Source: CAIODY01 sp046051225
GTDB taxonomy: Bacteria; Bacteroidota; Bacteroidia; Chitinophagales; CAIODY01
Direction of reading: 5' to 3'
Length of the DNA: 64,000 nucleotides
Assembly (NCBI GenBank): GCA_046051225.1
Contig: JBJOOR010000008.1
Span: 100,257 to 164,256, forward strand
Shown here: piece after piece, positions 61,401-64,000 of the stretch
Numbering within the stretch: position 1 is the stretch's first letter
Layout: every line of letters begins with the position of its first letter
Made by a program: the position numbers and the translations under genes
The notes under the pieces: generated by a model
Told to the model about the DNA's origin: nothing
Database searches by the model: none
The model's input: only the letters and a program-made list of their open reading frames with translations

Positions 61401-63733
61401 CATCATCGGGTTCGTTAACTCAACCAAGTCATGGTACTATTTCATTGAATACAAATGGAACGATTACTTATATTCCTAATTCAGGCTCTACAAGTAACGA
61501 TACATTCCAATATGTAATTTGCGATAATGGTATTCCTACATTATGTGATACAGCTACAGTATATGTATTAATGGGGGTTATTTCGCCTATTGCTAATTAC
61601 GATGTAGATTCTACTCTTGAAGATACTCCTGTTACTATTGCTATAAATACAAACGATAGTTCGCCAGTAAGCTCAATCATAAATAATATTACTACACCAA
61701 CCAATCATGGTACGGTGGTATTGGTAGGTAATACCGCTGTATATACACCAAACTTAAACTTTAATGGAGTAGATACTTTTGTTTATAGTTATTGTATCAA
61801 AAACAGTTCACTGTGCGATACAGCTATTGTGTTTATTACAATATTACCTGTTAATGATCCAATAATAGCCGTAAATGATACTGTGAATGGAACTGTTGGT
61901 TCGCCTGTAACATCTCAAAATGTAACTTTAAATGATATAGATGTTGATGGTCCTGGAGCTACTGTTAGTACTAATTCAGGTATTGCACAAGCGCAAAACG
62001 GAACTGTAGTAAACAATGGTAATGGAACATTTACTTGGACACCAATTGGTGGATTTACAGGTACAGGCTTGGTAGATTCGTTCCAATACATTGTATGTGA
62101 TGGTGGAGCACCTAATTATTGTGATACTGCATGGGTATTTATTAATATCCCAACTTGTACATTGCAAGCAGATGCTGGTGTTTATCAAACTGTATGTTTA
62201 GGCAATAGTATAAACATTGGTGGTTCGCCTGCTACTGGATTTGGTGGCTCTGGAAACTATTCTTATACTTGGTCTTCAACAAATGTGTTAGATACTATTG
62301 CTAATGTGGCTAATCCAAATGTAACACCAACTGTTACTACCACATATAAAGTTGTAGTATCTGATATCTCAACAGGTTGTACTGCTGTTGATACCGTATC
62401 AGTAACAATCTTAGCAGCACCAACATTATCGTTTACATTAATTGATTCAATTTATTGCAATAATGTTGATCCTATTGTGTTGAAGGCATTGCCTGCTGGT
62501 GGTGTATTTACAGGTAATGGGGTTTCATTACAACCTGCTGGATACGAATTTTCACCTTTATTAGCATTAACTGATACACCATTAACCATTACATATATAT
62601 ATACTCAAAATGGTTGTACGTTTAGTATAGCACAATCAGTAATTGTGCATAAAGCACCTAAAGCTAATGCTGGTGCAGATGTAACTATTTGCCCAGTGCA
62701 AGGCAATAATTCAGTTCAATTGAATGCTACTGGCGGAACTTCGTTCTTCTGGTCACCTTCAACTGGTTTAAATTTAGATACCATTGCTAATCCAGTAGCT
62801 TCGCCTATTGCTACTACTACTTATATTGTGGCAGTATCCTTAAATGGTTGTACTTCTCGTGATTCAGTTATAGTTTCTATATGTTCTGATACATTACCTC
62901 ATGTATTAGCTAATACCGATCATGCATTTACGAATACCAACACTACAGCAATAGTTAATGTGTTAGGCAATGATTATTCATCTATCAATTTGAATACTAA
63001 TACTAATGTAACTATTGTGGATAATCCAAACCATGGTGGTGCTTATGTGAATGGTTCTCATCAAGTAGTTTATACACCATCTTATGGTTATATTGGATAC
63101 GATACATTAATCTATTCGCTATGTGATACATTATTTACTCAAGCATATTGCGATACAGCAATGGTTATTATTGCTATTCGCCCTATGGCTAATCCTGATA
63201 CATTAGGTACCGATAGTATTCCTGTTACTTGTGATGGTGTATCGGCTAATATTACAGCAAATGATAGTTTAGGAATTGGCTATGTGGTTGATATAAAAAT
63301 TCTTGACCAACCAAATCATGGTGAAGCAACTCGTTTAGGAAATACGATTGCTTACAAACCTACATTGGGTTATAAAGGAAAGGATACCCTTACATATTCT
63401 ATTACAATAAATGGATTAAGCGATACGGCTACAGTAATATTTAAAGTAGATTGTCCTAACGACCCATGTAAATTCCCTGAAGGATTCTCTCCAAATGGTG
63501 ATGGAATTAATGATTACTATACTTTGTATTGTACTGGCGCTTACAATAAATCGGAAATGTTAATCTTTAATCGTTGGGGTAATGAAGTATATCACAAAAA
63601 AGATGGATATAACGGTGAATGGGATGGTACTTATCGAGGTCAAGATTTACCTGATGGTACTTACTATTATGTATTCAAGTACAATGATGGTGTAAATAAA
63701 GCTAAATCAGGTTTTATAGTTATTCAACGTTAA
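34487..63733 (+). CDS. Giant T9SS type B multidomain adhesin, 9,748 residues
   Basis: One uninterrupted frame encodes a protein of roughly one megadalton. In order: signal peptide (1-30); an N-terminal domain with ENKGQWANKEILFGG (about 45-260); SBBP-type beta-propeller repeats (about 262-780, for example YVGGAGNDMLNDVQV); a DFGDAPVSYGTP linker and GEVED domain (about 785-963, GWLDFNGNGVFDSGEY, GEIEDYLV). Then 14 composite Cys-rich units; four A/Ig-like pairs; about 23 cadherin-like tandem-95 repeats (about 6,980-9,220); an Ig/PKD segment; two more cadherin-like repeats; and the gliding-motility CTD (FSPNGDGINDYY, FNRWGNEVY, GEWDGTYRGQDLPDGTYYY). The CTD marks export by type IX secretion. Composition is dominated by Thr, Ser, Gly, Asn and Val. 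It is likely a cell-surface filament or gliding/attachment adhesin, comparable to SprB but longer. PorP/SprF follows. Confidence 0.95.
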   Translation: MMNFSLLKKVKTICLTAVAFVTLNTVAFAQLKQPIDLPIANELLKQTARRIEFIENKGQWANKEILFGGASPIGQVVVKKNEIFFVTKDPAIKFNEQKSTSAVQKWAMRFNGQNPNFEVIHGSAFETKRNYMVGDASAYRSNVMAYDEIKLKNIYNNIDLRIYSKENGDIEFDWIVNAGANYKDIDVEFIGTDKVSANENGSLKVPLEFQNINFNIPQTYQINNGIKIQKKFNFSVTDNHVKFSTKDFIDTKLPLIIDPVLNWGIFMDNNTTGFDEYLFGVDYDNSRNVYCVGKTGTALPSTGYFGAYGYDNSFNGSRDVILYKISANGKTIPFITYFGTTAADNGYAISLSPDKSTVFIGGSVGAAITPAGTPAATAFASAFVGGTYDGFVAAFDAATLTTLNYYTLIGSSAGTTVTGTGSSDLNSNEAVYSVVATSNNSFVVGATVEAALTTSSPNYIVNAADNSYAGGWEMYVAKFTNYNTLTYGTYVGGAGNDMLNDVQVFNDGSVVFTGETNGNTGFSALNFAAGSASTGADKDGVVGVIPTGGGSFSTLSKIGGTADDAFFGASLNPAQDTIFLTGYTFSNNFPLGTSASAANRFQFTFGGTQDAIICKIPKVGKTGATDPWAATYIGTAGSTIGNTLRNYTSSLLLMFGENQNGGFPTRNLNNGTDSSFYSSTNQGGYDVIFFAVGTDLKTQYFGTYVGGTANDYLGATGLPRGSNQFKVIGDSTIIVGSTMHSQTPSTYQPKFIGLGAGGVGQGITPPLFDTLKSNTSNDSHFIFSWGIKSLTSYDFGDAPVSYGTPRQTIVPNGKLKIGSLIDPEDQHPTNPGKRANKDDLTTSDDEDGISGTAISISRLATSYSTPTITVTNNTGSAATLMGWLDFNGNGVFDSGEYASTSVASSVSGSTTATLTWPTFAIASGVPDTSALRLRLTTDASVIAAQSATSIGQYGEIEDYLVLFNCPTITASIAVSPTTTICSGNSTTLTASASGSTATPYTFTWNNGVTAGSPKTVSPLTTTTYILTATDTKGCTGTASQIITVNPTPTFTTVAIGSNLTTCGGSNGSISISGVVPTTGSYTVNYTKNGSAQSLTTTATAGVITISGLGAGTYSNFSLTLSGCPSTTNTTSLTLSDPAGPTGTLAGPASGCINTVLGAYSVTGLTNCSGCTYLWSVQGGNGTAATPSASTTNITFTVGGTQTAQVIITNSGNCSTTLTKTVSIIGIPTISSITQASCIGSAADVTINASVSPTATLEYALDGSATYQSSSVFTAVANGAHTVIARVVGSTCASSAFSFNVNCTCAAVPTASIGGATAICANSSTILTATITGATSGTWSITSGGGSLSTTTCSGNSCTTTYTASTTTPAVISFTTNDPDGVGPCVAATTTKSITINPIPTITGATPASTTACGGSNGSITLTGVTPTTGSYTITYTKNGSAQSTTATATAGSIVIAGLTAGSYANFVISINGCVSNTLAGPFTINDPTAPSGTVSGPTTACQGVVTPTSFGVTSLTNCSGCTYAWSSAGGTSTTPTGTTSTFTFNSTGTQNVQVILTASNGCSSTLTGSTNVAGIPVVSGITQGSCVGFTSSVTVNASVTPTATLEYSLDGGTYQTSSTFNSVANGNHTVTARTQTSNCTSTSFSFTLNCTCSTPAVATISGPTSVCSGGATITLTSTISNASSGTWSVLSGAGSVSPTACSASGCTTVYTSGAAGTVVVRFITNDPDGVGPCARDTADYSITVNSTPVITGVTPNTTLSCGGSNGSLSITGVTPTTGTYTVNYTKNGTPLSTTATAVAGTISVTGLTAGTYTNIFITINGCVSNTLAGPFTINDPTPPSGTVSGSSTACQSVVTATSFSITSLTNCSGCTYAWSSGGGSATTPTATTSTFTFNSTGAQTVQVILTASNNCSSTLTKSVNVSGIPTITSVTDGACVGFTTTITVNATVTPSATLEYSLDGGTYQTSNIFSGVANGTHNVVARIQTVNCTSAASTFTVNCSCSTPASATVTGNSTTCSNTPVTLTAALTNASTGTWSIVSGGGALSSTVCASSGCTTVYTPVSGTSGTKVIRFITNDPDGVGPCEPDTATFNLLVNPTPTIGGSSSTNPTTCLGSNGTITLTGLVPATGSYSIAYTKNGNPQSATATASAGSLTLIGLTSGTYANFVVTQNNCGSATLAGPITLVDPTPPSGSITGPTTACNTISTGAYGVGSVTNCTGCTYSWSIPNGSASSPSGSTTNITFNTTGSQTVSLTLTGSNSCSSTISTSVNVVGIPVVTGVTFGTCVGFASSVTVNATVSPNTTLEYSLDGGTYQTSNVFASVANGNHTVTARTQTSNCTSSSYSFTVNCTCTSPASASITGNSTTCSNTLVTLTATINNASTGTWSIVSGGGALSTTSCSTSGCTTVYTPTSGTSGTKVIRFITNDPDGVGPCEPDTATFNLLVNPTPTIGGSSSSNPSTCGGSDGSITLTGITPALGTYTITYSKNSIPQSATVTVIGTSLTITGLSAGTYTNFTITQNNCGSATLAGPITLVDPTAPSGSITGPTSACNGVVTTAYSINNLLNCSSCSYLWSSTGGNATTASASSTTFNFSSLGAQTVNVNITNTTTLCSGSLSYNVTVNGIPTVNSVTQGSCIGTSASITVNASVSPSATLEYSLDGGAYQSSNVFASVANGSHTVTARVVGTACASSNYTFTVNCSCANLASVTITGANSVCSGGSTISLTAIIANANNGTWSVFSGSGSVSPTNCSASGCVTTFTSALAGTTVVRFISDDADGVGPCQPDTAFKTITVNQTPTITGVTTNGTATCGGSTGSFTITGVVPTTGTYTVNYTKNGVPQSTTASATAGSIIISGLTAGTYTNISISINGCNSNTLAGPFTISDPTPPTGIVSGPSVACQGVATTAFSVSSLTNCSSCSYSWSSSNGTATTPTGTTTTFTFTGTGTQTAQVIITSGTTNCASTISKNVTVSGVPVVTGISQGTCTGFAAPITVNATVNPTATLEYSLDGGTYQSSNVFASVANGNHSVTARVVGTACASSTFTFNINCTCTNPASISISGNGVICSNQTTTLTATVANASTATWSIVSGGGSLSSTVCSGTGCTTIYTPSTSGSKVIRAVTNDPDGVGPCDADTAIFSITVNPTPTVGGTSQSNPTTCLGSDGFITLSGVSPTGTYTVSYTKNSIPQTTTITSVGSTLTITGLTAGVYANIILSQSSCGSNAVAGPFTLVDPTPPSGTISGPTPICNGTTTSAYSISSLTNCNSCTYLWSSTGGTPTNATGATTSFNVNATGTQTMQVIITNGVTNCSNTLTKTVVVNGIPVVNGVTQGSCIGSSADATINASVTPNATLEYSLDGITYQSSSTFANLANGNYNAYARVVGTTCASNPFAFAISCICVNPPSATITGNSTTCSNSTVVLSSNFTNANSGTWSIASGTGSLSTTSCSATGCVTIYTPPTNLTTATNMTIGFLTDDPDGVGPCNPAYTTFIITVNPQPVISSVSKFDPTTCGGCDGSFTISGLQASKGYSVSYQGPGGAASAFLTSNINGQITVSSLCTGTYSNIVVTLNGCPSAIAGPVTLNNPTAPVFTGVTPDSTTTCGGTDGKITLTGIVPNSGAYTVTYTFNGLPQTYVGVAVGGSLVIPNLAAGSYGNFVISRNSCLSNVIAGPFIVTEPTPPNGTITGPTSACLGVPSGVFTVTSQTNCNACLYAWSSTGGTANSPSSVATTFTFSATGTQTVQATITSGTTLCSSTISKTTNVSGIPVIAGIIQGTCVGFSSSVTVNASVIPAATLQYSLDGGAYQTSNVFVSVANGNHTVTAKVLNTACTSASYSFTLNCSCTNPASASISGNNTICNNSSTTLTATIFNASNGNWSIVSGGGSLSTTACSGTGCSTVYTAASAGSKTIRFITNDEDGVGPCTPDTANYTITVYAIPTITSDTTSNPTTCGGNDGSITFRGVSPDGTYSLSYLKNGVTNVNTTVTVASGTFTISGLTIGSYTNFVITANGCSSATFSGPIILSNPASPSATITIPALAICHNTPSGLFTLSSVTNCSACSYQWSSTGGTAASPTGGSTSFTFTALGNQTVNVTLTNSALCSSTVSTNVFVNGIPSIASVSQATCTGFARDITVNASVSPSATLEYSLDGGAYQLLNVFTSVVNGNHGVTARVVGTTCTSTSFTFNVNCSCASPASANITGTSTICSNSTATLTGTIANASTGTWQIVSGGGSLSAPSCSGTGCTTAYTPASSGIKVVRLITNDPDAAGPCEADTAIFTINVNPTPTVTGATGTNPTTCGGSDGSIILTGVTPMNSTFLVNYTKNGSNVATTLTASNDTIIISGLTAGTYTAYIVTKDNCPSNTLNTIVNLVDPAKPSGTIAGPSAACNGVVTTAYSITGLTNCNACTYSWSSLGGTANTASASTSTFIFNTTGTQTVQTIITNSALCSTTLTKSVDVAGIPLVTGVTFGTCIGFGSSVTVSATVTPTATLQYSLDGGAYQNSNVFAFVANGSHSITAKVVGTACESAAFNFTENCVCTNVTAVSIGGNNVTCKNTPVTLTALYTNATSATWSILSGGGNLSSTNCASSGCTSIYTPTTSGNKVIRIITNDNDGTGPCEPDTFDFSLLVNPTPVITASTVINPTTCGGNDGSILLSGVNPNGLYSVSYTKNGVPQTTSITASSDTLIIAGLSAGTYANIIITQSSCPSATLAGPFVLVDPSAPSGTVTGPATVCNGSIDGFYKIASLTNCNNCSYIWSSGAGVATTPNIDSTNFSFSSTGSQSVQVVITSGTTNCATTISKSIIVKGIPTVSSVTQGACVGFAATVTVNASVAPNDNLEYSIDGGTYQTSNIFVGVANGTHTAYARVVGTLCASNAYTFTVLCACSNPPSATITANTSTCEYNQVILSANFVNATSGTWAIVSGGGSLSTTTCSGGGCVTIYTPATGILSPVNVNISITTNDPDGVGPCSPSTTNHILVVYPQPAIDTVTGSNPTTCGGCNGSFTISGLNANQGYTVSYTGPGGVSSTLLSSNAGGQITVPNLCVGTYSNITVTANGCTSAAYPSITLSNPSAPIVSNNTITNPTTCSGNDGTIVFNISPNGNYSISYTKNGIPQIYNATAVASLITIGNLTAGTYANFTFSNYGCSSNTVAGPFILEDPANPNGTVSGPSPVCDAATSGVYRVTSLTDCATCGYSWSSSAATAITPAADTTNFTFVGIGAQTVSVVLTNTLTGCTNTISGNVNVKGIPVVNNVALGACVGFATTVTVNATVSPADTLEYAIDGGTYQSSNVFASISNGTHTATARIKHTTCESAAFTFTVNCACVAPANVTISGISTICQGSSTTLVASLTNVSNGTWSIISGTSLSFVPGACSGGLCSATFTANATAFNVPVTNIIAFTSDDPDGVGPCTAATSYYTIVINPTPTVSFVSSTNPTSCGSCDGSITLNTNMINKTVNISYQGPSGLASANILTSATGSLTINNLCAGTYTGFIVTFNSCSSISLSTTVILHNPDAPTIGSDSLVNPTICGGNNGKIILRGLSPSTGFFNVTYTKNGTPQSANIFATAGVLEIVALEAATYNNIVISINGCISNPLIGPFILTDPALPIGNIVGPANACYGVLNGLYSITGLGNPVGYTYQWSSTGGAASNANSATTNFLFTSGGNQPIQAVVTSTTTNCTATLTSTVNVNGIPTITGVVQGACTGFAASVTVNATVSPTAVLEYALDGGSYQLSNVFDSVINGSHFVTARVVGSVCTSTPPFTFNVNCACSNPAAANITGNTTTCSNTPVVLSASLINASSGTWSIVSSGGSLSATNCTTNGCTTTFTPTLAGTAVIRFVTNDPDGVGPCDADTALFNLIINATPTVGGAVANNPITCSGADGSIELIGVAPAGNYTITYSKNSVPQSITASTIGGVITIPNLTSGTYSSIVITKTGCASTTIVGPYTLVDPLTPVGLVSGITPVCNGTTNGLYSVTSLANCDTCGYAWSSSSGIAITPNDSTTNFAFTGTGAGSIQVVVTNLATLCTSTLTKTINVIGVPVINSVSQTACTAGLASVTVNASVNPNALLEYSVDGSAYQTSNVFANIAAGSHTATSRVQGSSCTSNATAFTVVCNCLNLPTANISGASVTCSDQVVNLTSNFTNTTGGVWAIVSGTGSLSTDSCFATGCNTVFTPDTSVKSQTNITISFTTFDPDGAGPCIPFTSTYVITVNPKPTPVSVNGFSPTSCGICNGSITINGLNKNQGYTITYTGPSGAASALISTNSNGQITIPNLCTGTYSNITVSQNGCLTLIPGQIILSDPNAPSKPTAGSNSPVCSSGSLSLFVTGALGASFQWTGPAGFTSTSANPVINGMSAINSGTYCVHQIVGGCIGPDTCFTVVVNPTPIIATAVGSNPTTCGGHEGFITLSGLNANTVYTVNYISNVGSVSTSVTTNGGGQLTITNLNAGNYNTITVASFSCTSPAVGPITLSDPTPPVAPGASGVSPVCSGQTLVLQASGLSGAVYHWTGPNGLDTTLTATTLNLVNSTAAMTGTYSVTQTKNNCTSPAALITMVINPTPTISKVITTNPTGCGFCDGKLTLVLGTPNQSFSISYNGPGGITTANLTTDTAGKIILTGLCIGIYKGISATRNNCTSLPIGADTLFNPAPPATPVPTASNPVCTGGTLSLFANGILGATFSWNGPNGFTSIQPSPSISGVALTHNGNYCVTQTYNGCTSAQGCVNVTVNQTPTITSFTSTNPTKCSALDGTITLSGLTANTAYVTNYNGPSGTVTRNDTSNGVGQITIKGLSSGIYNNITVGAGSCTSAGVGALFLVDPTSPAIPSLTGTTTVCVGSTISLTASGAPTATFDWVGPNSYSGTGSTITRSPATNAMSGTYAVTQTVNGCKSSPTVVNVTINPLPSLSLSTSHDTVCAGQTVQLVTIYDFQTIGINWFKGNNTTPIASGLLPITVTPTGGDNMYHIVGTNIYGCLNRDTVWVHRNLNPTANADTIKTCEDVITEFDPTNNDTDPEHNKGKVTIITAPKIGTAVVNSNQTITYTSFFNQNGFDTLVYMICDKQCLNQCDTNTVYFYICAVNDPPTADNINVFTTKNTPIGVNVSSATGDPDGDPLNFYYGVPSVLGTTVTTTSIGAIVVTPPANFIGTITIPYSVCDITNVLPQPLCDTATITVTVYPDVIPNLPPIAKNDYTSTPKNKPTTLIVKANDHDPNGDSTLTNPVILSTTKHGTSTVTSTGTVTYIPTNKFIGYDTFTYKICDNGSPSLCDTAIGVIYVSGDTTVIPNQPPVAVDDHTITGEDVPVHINVRGNDSDPDGNNLTIPNIISTSKHGTSTVNTTTGVVTYVPNKNFFGTDTFTYVICDDGIPSLCDTAISVIYISPINDAPIAVNDTVTVKEDGSKTITVMANDSDPDGNPIVVTAVGQPVNGTIVLNPNGTVTYTPNPNFHGIDVFTYTICDVTTIDPHPLCSQANVYINVTPVNDPPVAHNDIATTSINTNVLVVVQNNDSDPDNNPIATTQILTAPVNGTATINANGTVTYAPNSNFSGIDSFEYVIEDITTVNPQPLQSTAWVYVTVNGTVCAVIPVANDDYVSTTKNTLVTINATNNDTPAASVVAFTSSPAHGSVTINGGNIDYTPATGYTGADAFVYTISASAGCFDTAIVFINVMPSVNNNPPVANNDNVQTGKNQSVIVSVQLNDNDPDGNSITTSIPSGLTPPTQGTVTVNSNGTVTYVPTNGFTGTDSFQYRICDNGIPSLCDTAMVYVLVTSTPINHAPIANTDDTTTYNNQPVTIAVLNDDTDPDTDPIHTSSVVTAPTHGTAVLNSNGTITYTPTNGYTGLDSFVYEIKDTSAYLPHVLSSQAWVYVNVISNNLNHPPLAVNDTTSTPEATPVVITVLNNDSDPDGNNTIHVTNISQPVNGTAVLNPNGTVTYTPNAGFYGTDVFTYTICDNGIPVMCSQANVYINVTPVNNPPVANTDVVTTSVNTTVKVTVQSNDNDPDNNPLITKAVVTTPAHGTTVINPNGTIDYTPSANYTGLDSFTYRVCDSTIVAPHPLCATAKVYVTVTGTVCAIIPNANYDVATTNANQMVSVAVITNDIPSTGTIQNVSSPMHGTAVINGNVIEYTPSANYSGNDQFVYTLGANATCFDTAIVMITVQPSIVNHPPVANNDNVKTAMNNSVIVSVQLNDKDVDGNALTTSLPSGLTTPNHGTVNVNPNTKDVTYLPYPGFTGTDSFQYVICDNGIPSLCDTAMVYVIIDPTKANNPPVANNDDTTITNNQSVTIHVLNNDTDPDSDPIHTAGVTTAATHGSVVQVGNNFVYTPNSNYVGMDSFQYVINDTSVYAPHVLSSTAWVHVLVTNYNKNNPPVAVNDTTTTLQDTPVAITVMNNDSDPDGDVITVTQYTQANNGTVTNVGGVLTYTPNTGFVGTDVFTYTICDNGTPSLCDVATVYVTVNPVNHPPVANNDVVTVTSTSSVVNVQSNDSDPDGNPIVTDSIITNPLHGTVVINSGNTITYIPNGSFSGTDSFQYEIHDVTSVNPQPLTATAWVYVTVVNCTTPPTALNDTALNISGATSIKVLGNDKGSTLTTTFVSAPQHGTASIDPSGSVTYTPAAGFSGADHFDYTVCSATGCCATASVYVTVAPFNHPPVANNDITATAKNQSQLISVMINDNDPDNNPIHVTNTTSPIHGTVTVGANNTIIYTPNANYTGLDSFTYTICDTSALLPHVLCDVATVYVLVKDSLHNNPPEANVDIAVTTMNTAVTVNQIANDNDPDFNPIHTTGILGTPNHGTAVLNVNGTITYTPIPGFVGLDTIQYIINDTSLLTPNVLADTGFVIITVNPAPPLVANPDYATTVEEVPVTIPILINDVTSSFATNTTITITPKHGTAILNSNNTVSYTPNSGFNGKDTLIYTLCYQSTAICDTAIVIVTVTPVNDKPVAIDDVASTQTNTPVVITVLSNDSDPDLTNNSPEGNILTVSLPSSGSLTQPSHGTISLNTNGTITYIPNSGSTSNDTFQYVICDNGIPTLCDTATVYVLMGVISPIANYDVDSTLEDTPVTIAINTNDSSPVSSIINNITTPTNHGTVVLVGNTAVYTPNLNFNGVDTFVYSYCIKNSSLCDTAIVFITILPVNDPIIAVNDTVNGTVGSPVTSQNVTLNDIDVDGPGATVSTNSGIAQAQNGTVVNNGNGTFTWTPIGGFTGTGLVDSFQYIVCDGGAPNYCDTAWVFINIPTCTLQADAGVYQTVCLGNSINIGGSPATGFGGSGNYSYTWSSTNVLDTIANVANPNVTPTVTTTYKVVVSDISTGCTAVDTVSVTILAAPTLSFTLIDSIYCNNVDPIVLKALPAGGVFTGNGVSLQPAGYEFSPLLALTDTPLTITYIYTQNGCTFSIAQSVIVHKAPKANAGADVTICPVQGNNSVQLNATGGTSFFWSPSTGLNLDTIANPVASPIATTTYIVAVSLNGCTSRDSVIVSICSDTLPHVLANTDHAFTNTNTTAIVNVLGNDYSSINLNTNTNVTIVDNPNHGGAYVNGSHQVVYTPSYGYIGYDTLIYSLCDTLFTQAYCDTAMVIIAIRPMANPDTLGTDSIPVTCDGVSANITANDSLGIGYVVDIKILDQPNHGEATRLGNTIAYKPTLGYKGKDTLTYSITINGLSDTATVIFKVDCPNDPCKFPEGFSPNGDGINDYYTLYCTGAYNKSEMLIFNRWGNEVYHKKDGYNGEWDGTYRGQDLPDGTYYYVFKYNDGVNKAKSGFIVIQR
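37620..53110 (+). repeat. Array of 14 composite adhesin units, period about 1,047 bp
   Basis: I located the marker that encodes DPDGVGPC (or variants) in every unit. It starts at 38615, 39662, 40712, 41759, 42806, 43850, 44903, 46217, 47261, 48302, 49355, 50681, 52001 and 53054. Ten intervals are 1,041-1,053 bp and three are 1,314-1,326 bp, all exact multiples of three. Each unit has module A (TTCGGSNGSITLTGV...NGC), an Ig-like module (NCSGCTYAWSS), a module with SLDGGTYQTSNVFASVANG, and module C (GTWSIVSGGGSLS...CTTVYT). The three long intervals contain one extra A-type module of about 90 residues. Confidence 0.92.
53110..55425 (+). repeat. Four A-module plus Ig-like pairs, period about 516 bp
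   Basis: After the composite array the architecture changes to a simpler two-domain unit. A-type starts encode SCGICNG, TCGGHEG, GCGFCDG and KCSALDG near 53155, 53670, 54190 and 54705. Each is followed by an Ig-like domain with F-x-W-x-G-P-x-G-F and G-x-Y-x-V-x-Q segments. Each pair is about 172 residues. Confidence 0.8.
55426..62155 (+). repeat. About 23 cadherin-like (tandem-95 type) repeats, about 95-100 residues each
   Basis: Each repeat runs PPVANND-x6-N-x-P-V-x-I-x-V-L-x-N-D-x-D-P-D-G, then HGTV-x3-NGT-x-TYTPN, G-x-D-x-F-x-Y-x-I-C-D, LCDTA-x-VYVTV. Starts lie near 55426, 55711, 56018, 56321, 56612, 56909, 57214, 57482, 57783, 58087, 58375, 58678, 58951, 59251, 59551, 59836, 60129, 60391, 60700, 60992, 61270, 61587 and 61858. 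Two more follow at 62886-63450 after an Ig/PKD segment. DxDPDG clusters are likely calcium sites between domains. Confidence 0.88.
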
Positions 63734-63746
63734 TTTTTTATAAACC

Positions 63747-63786
63747 AAACTATATGCAGTTACCATGTTGTAGCTGCATATAGTTT
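63747..63786 (+). terminator. Hairpin between the adhesin and porP/sprF-like genes
   Basis: A 13-bp perfect stem (63747-63759 with 63774-63786, AAACTATATGCAG and its complement) lies 14 bp after the adhesin stop. The T-tract is short, so it may be a partial terminator or an mRNA-processing/attenuation element that sets adhesin versus PorP levels. Confidence 0.55.
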
Positions 63787-63804
63787 AATATAATTTTTAG
63801 TAAA

Positions 63805-64000
63805 ATGAAAAAAATCGTTTTATCAATTGTTTTAATTGTGTTGGGATTAAGCAGTTATGCTCAACAAGATCCACAGTATACGATGTATATGTTCAATCAG
63901 TTGGCGATAAACCCAGGCTATGCAGGTAGTCGAGAATGTTTGAGTACGACGGTACACTATCGTAACCAATGGGTAGGGATAGATGGTAGCCCCAAGACGT
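63805..64000 (+). CDS. PorP/SprF-family type IX secretion protein, N-terminal part (cut by window edge)
   Basis: The ATG at 63805 opens a frame that runs off the window after 65 codons. It has a signal peptide (MKKIVLSIVLIVLGLSSYAQ) and then QDPQYTMYMFNQLAINPGYAGSRE and HYRNQWVGIDGSPKT. The Q-DPQ-T-YMFN-x-L-x-NPGYAG block is diagnostic for the PorP/SprF family of outer-membrane beta-barrels. Such genes typically sit beside giant adhesins with type B sorting domains and are needed for their export or surface attachment. Confidence 0.9.
   Translation, partial: MKKIVLSIVLIVLGLSSYAQQDPQYTMYMFNQLAINPGYAGSRECLSTTVHYRNQWVGIDGSPKT

Noticed and set aside
37400..62200. Many open frames of 60-150 codons in other frames and on the minus strand inside the adhesin gene
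   Set aside because: They arise from the biased Thr/Ser/Gly/Val codons of the repeats, recur at equivalent places in each unit, and have no start-site or domain support.

Overview
This window is AT-rich chromosomal DNA from a member of the Bacteroidota. The evidence is the rpmB-rpmG-DUF4295 ribosomal cluster, promoters of the TAnnTTTG type, type IX secretion (T9SS) sorting domains of both type A and type B, a PorP/SprF-family protein, and bacillithiol synthesis through BshA. I cannot fix family or genus from the sequence alone.

Positions 1-8,300: a 3'-truncated hemD, a ribosomal-protein operon (minus strand), a T9SS type B surface protein, DUF3109-dapA, and an rfaE2-like nucleotidyltransferase. 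On the plus strand follow tadA, an SDR oxidoreductase and bshA. Next is tRNA-Pro(UGG), then a small GIY-YIG nuclease gene. The 3' part of the tRNA, its terminator and the start of the nuclease gene are repeated on the far side of that gene, which looks like a tRNA-associated GIY-YIG insertion module.

Positions 8,300-20,700 are housekeeping: dnaN and dnaB around a 416-bp spacer, an ECF sigma factor with a membrane partner, and a minus-strand run of 2OG oxygenase, trmB, alkyltransferase-like protein, surE and a small membrane protein. msrA and a class II (B12-dependent) ribonucleotide reductase follow. The reductase has a 534-bp upstream region with three DnaA-box-like sites and a structured leader.

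Positions 20,800-34,300: a winged-helix regulator with small membrane proteins and a matched pair of palindromic operators, panD, a flippase-like membrane protein, methylmalonyl-CoA epimerase, a DoxX-like protein and mannose-1-phosphate guanylyltransferase. Then come a frameshifted M43-like protease with a damaged zinc-site motif, an M1 aminopeptidase with a type A sorting domain, a frameshifted small lipoprotein, mtgA, and a cytochrome c / di-haem peroxidase pair.

Positions 34,487-63,733 (46% of the window) are one uninterrupted gene for a 9,748-residue T9SS type B adhesin. In order it holds a signal peptide, an N-terminal domain, an SBBP-type propeller, a GEVED domain, 14 composite Cys-rich units of about 349 residues, four module pairs of about 172 residues, about 25 cadherin-like 'tandem-95' repeats with a five-domain higher-order period, and a gliding-motility C-terminal domain. 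A PorP/SprF-family gene, the likely dedicated export partner, begins directly downstream and runs off the window edge. Links between genes: T9SS exports the adhesin, the 635-residue protein and the M1 peptidase; the class II reductase and methylmalonyl-CoA epimerase both imply a B12 economy; RfaE2 and ManC point to LPS or capsule sugars; BshA and MsrA serve thiol redox and oxidative repair.
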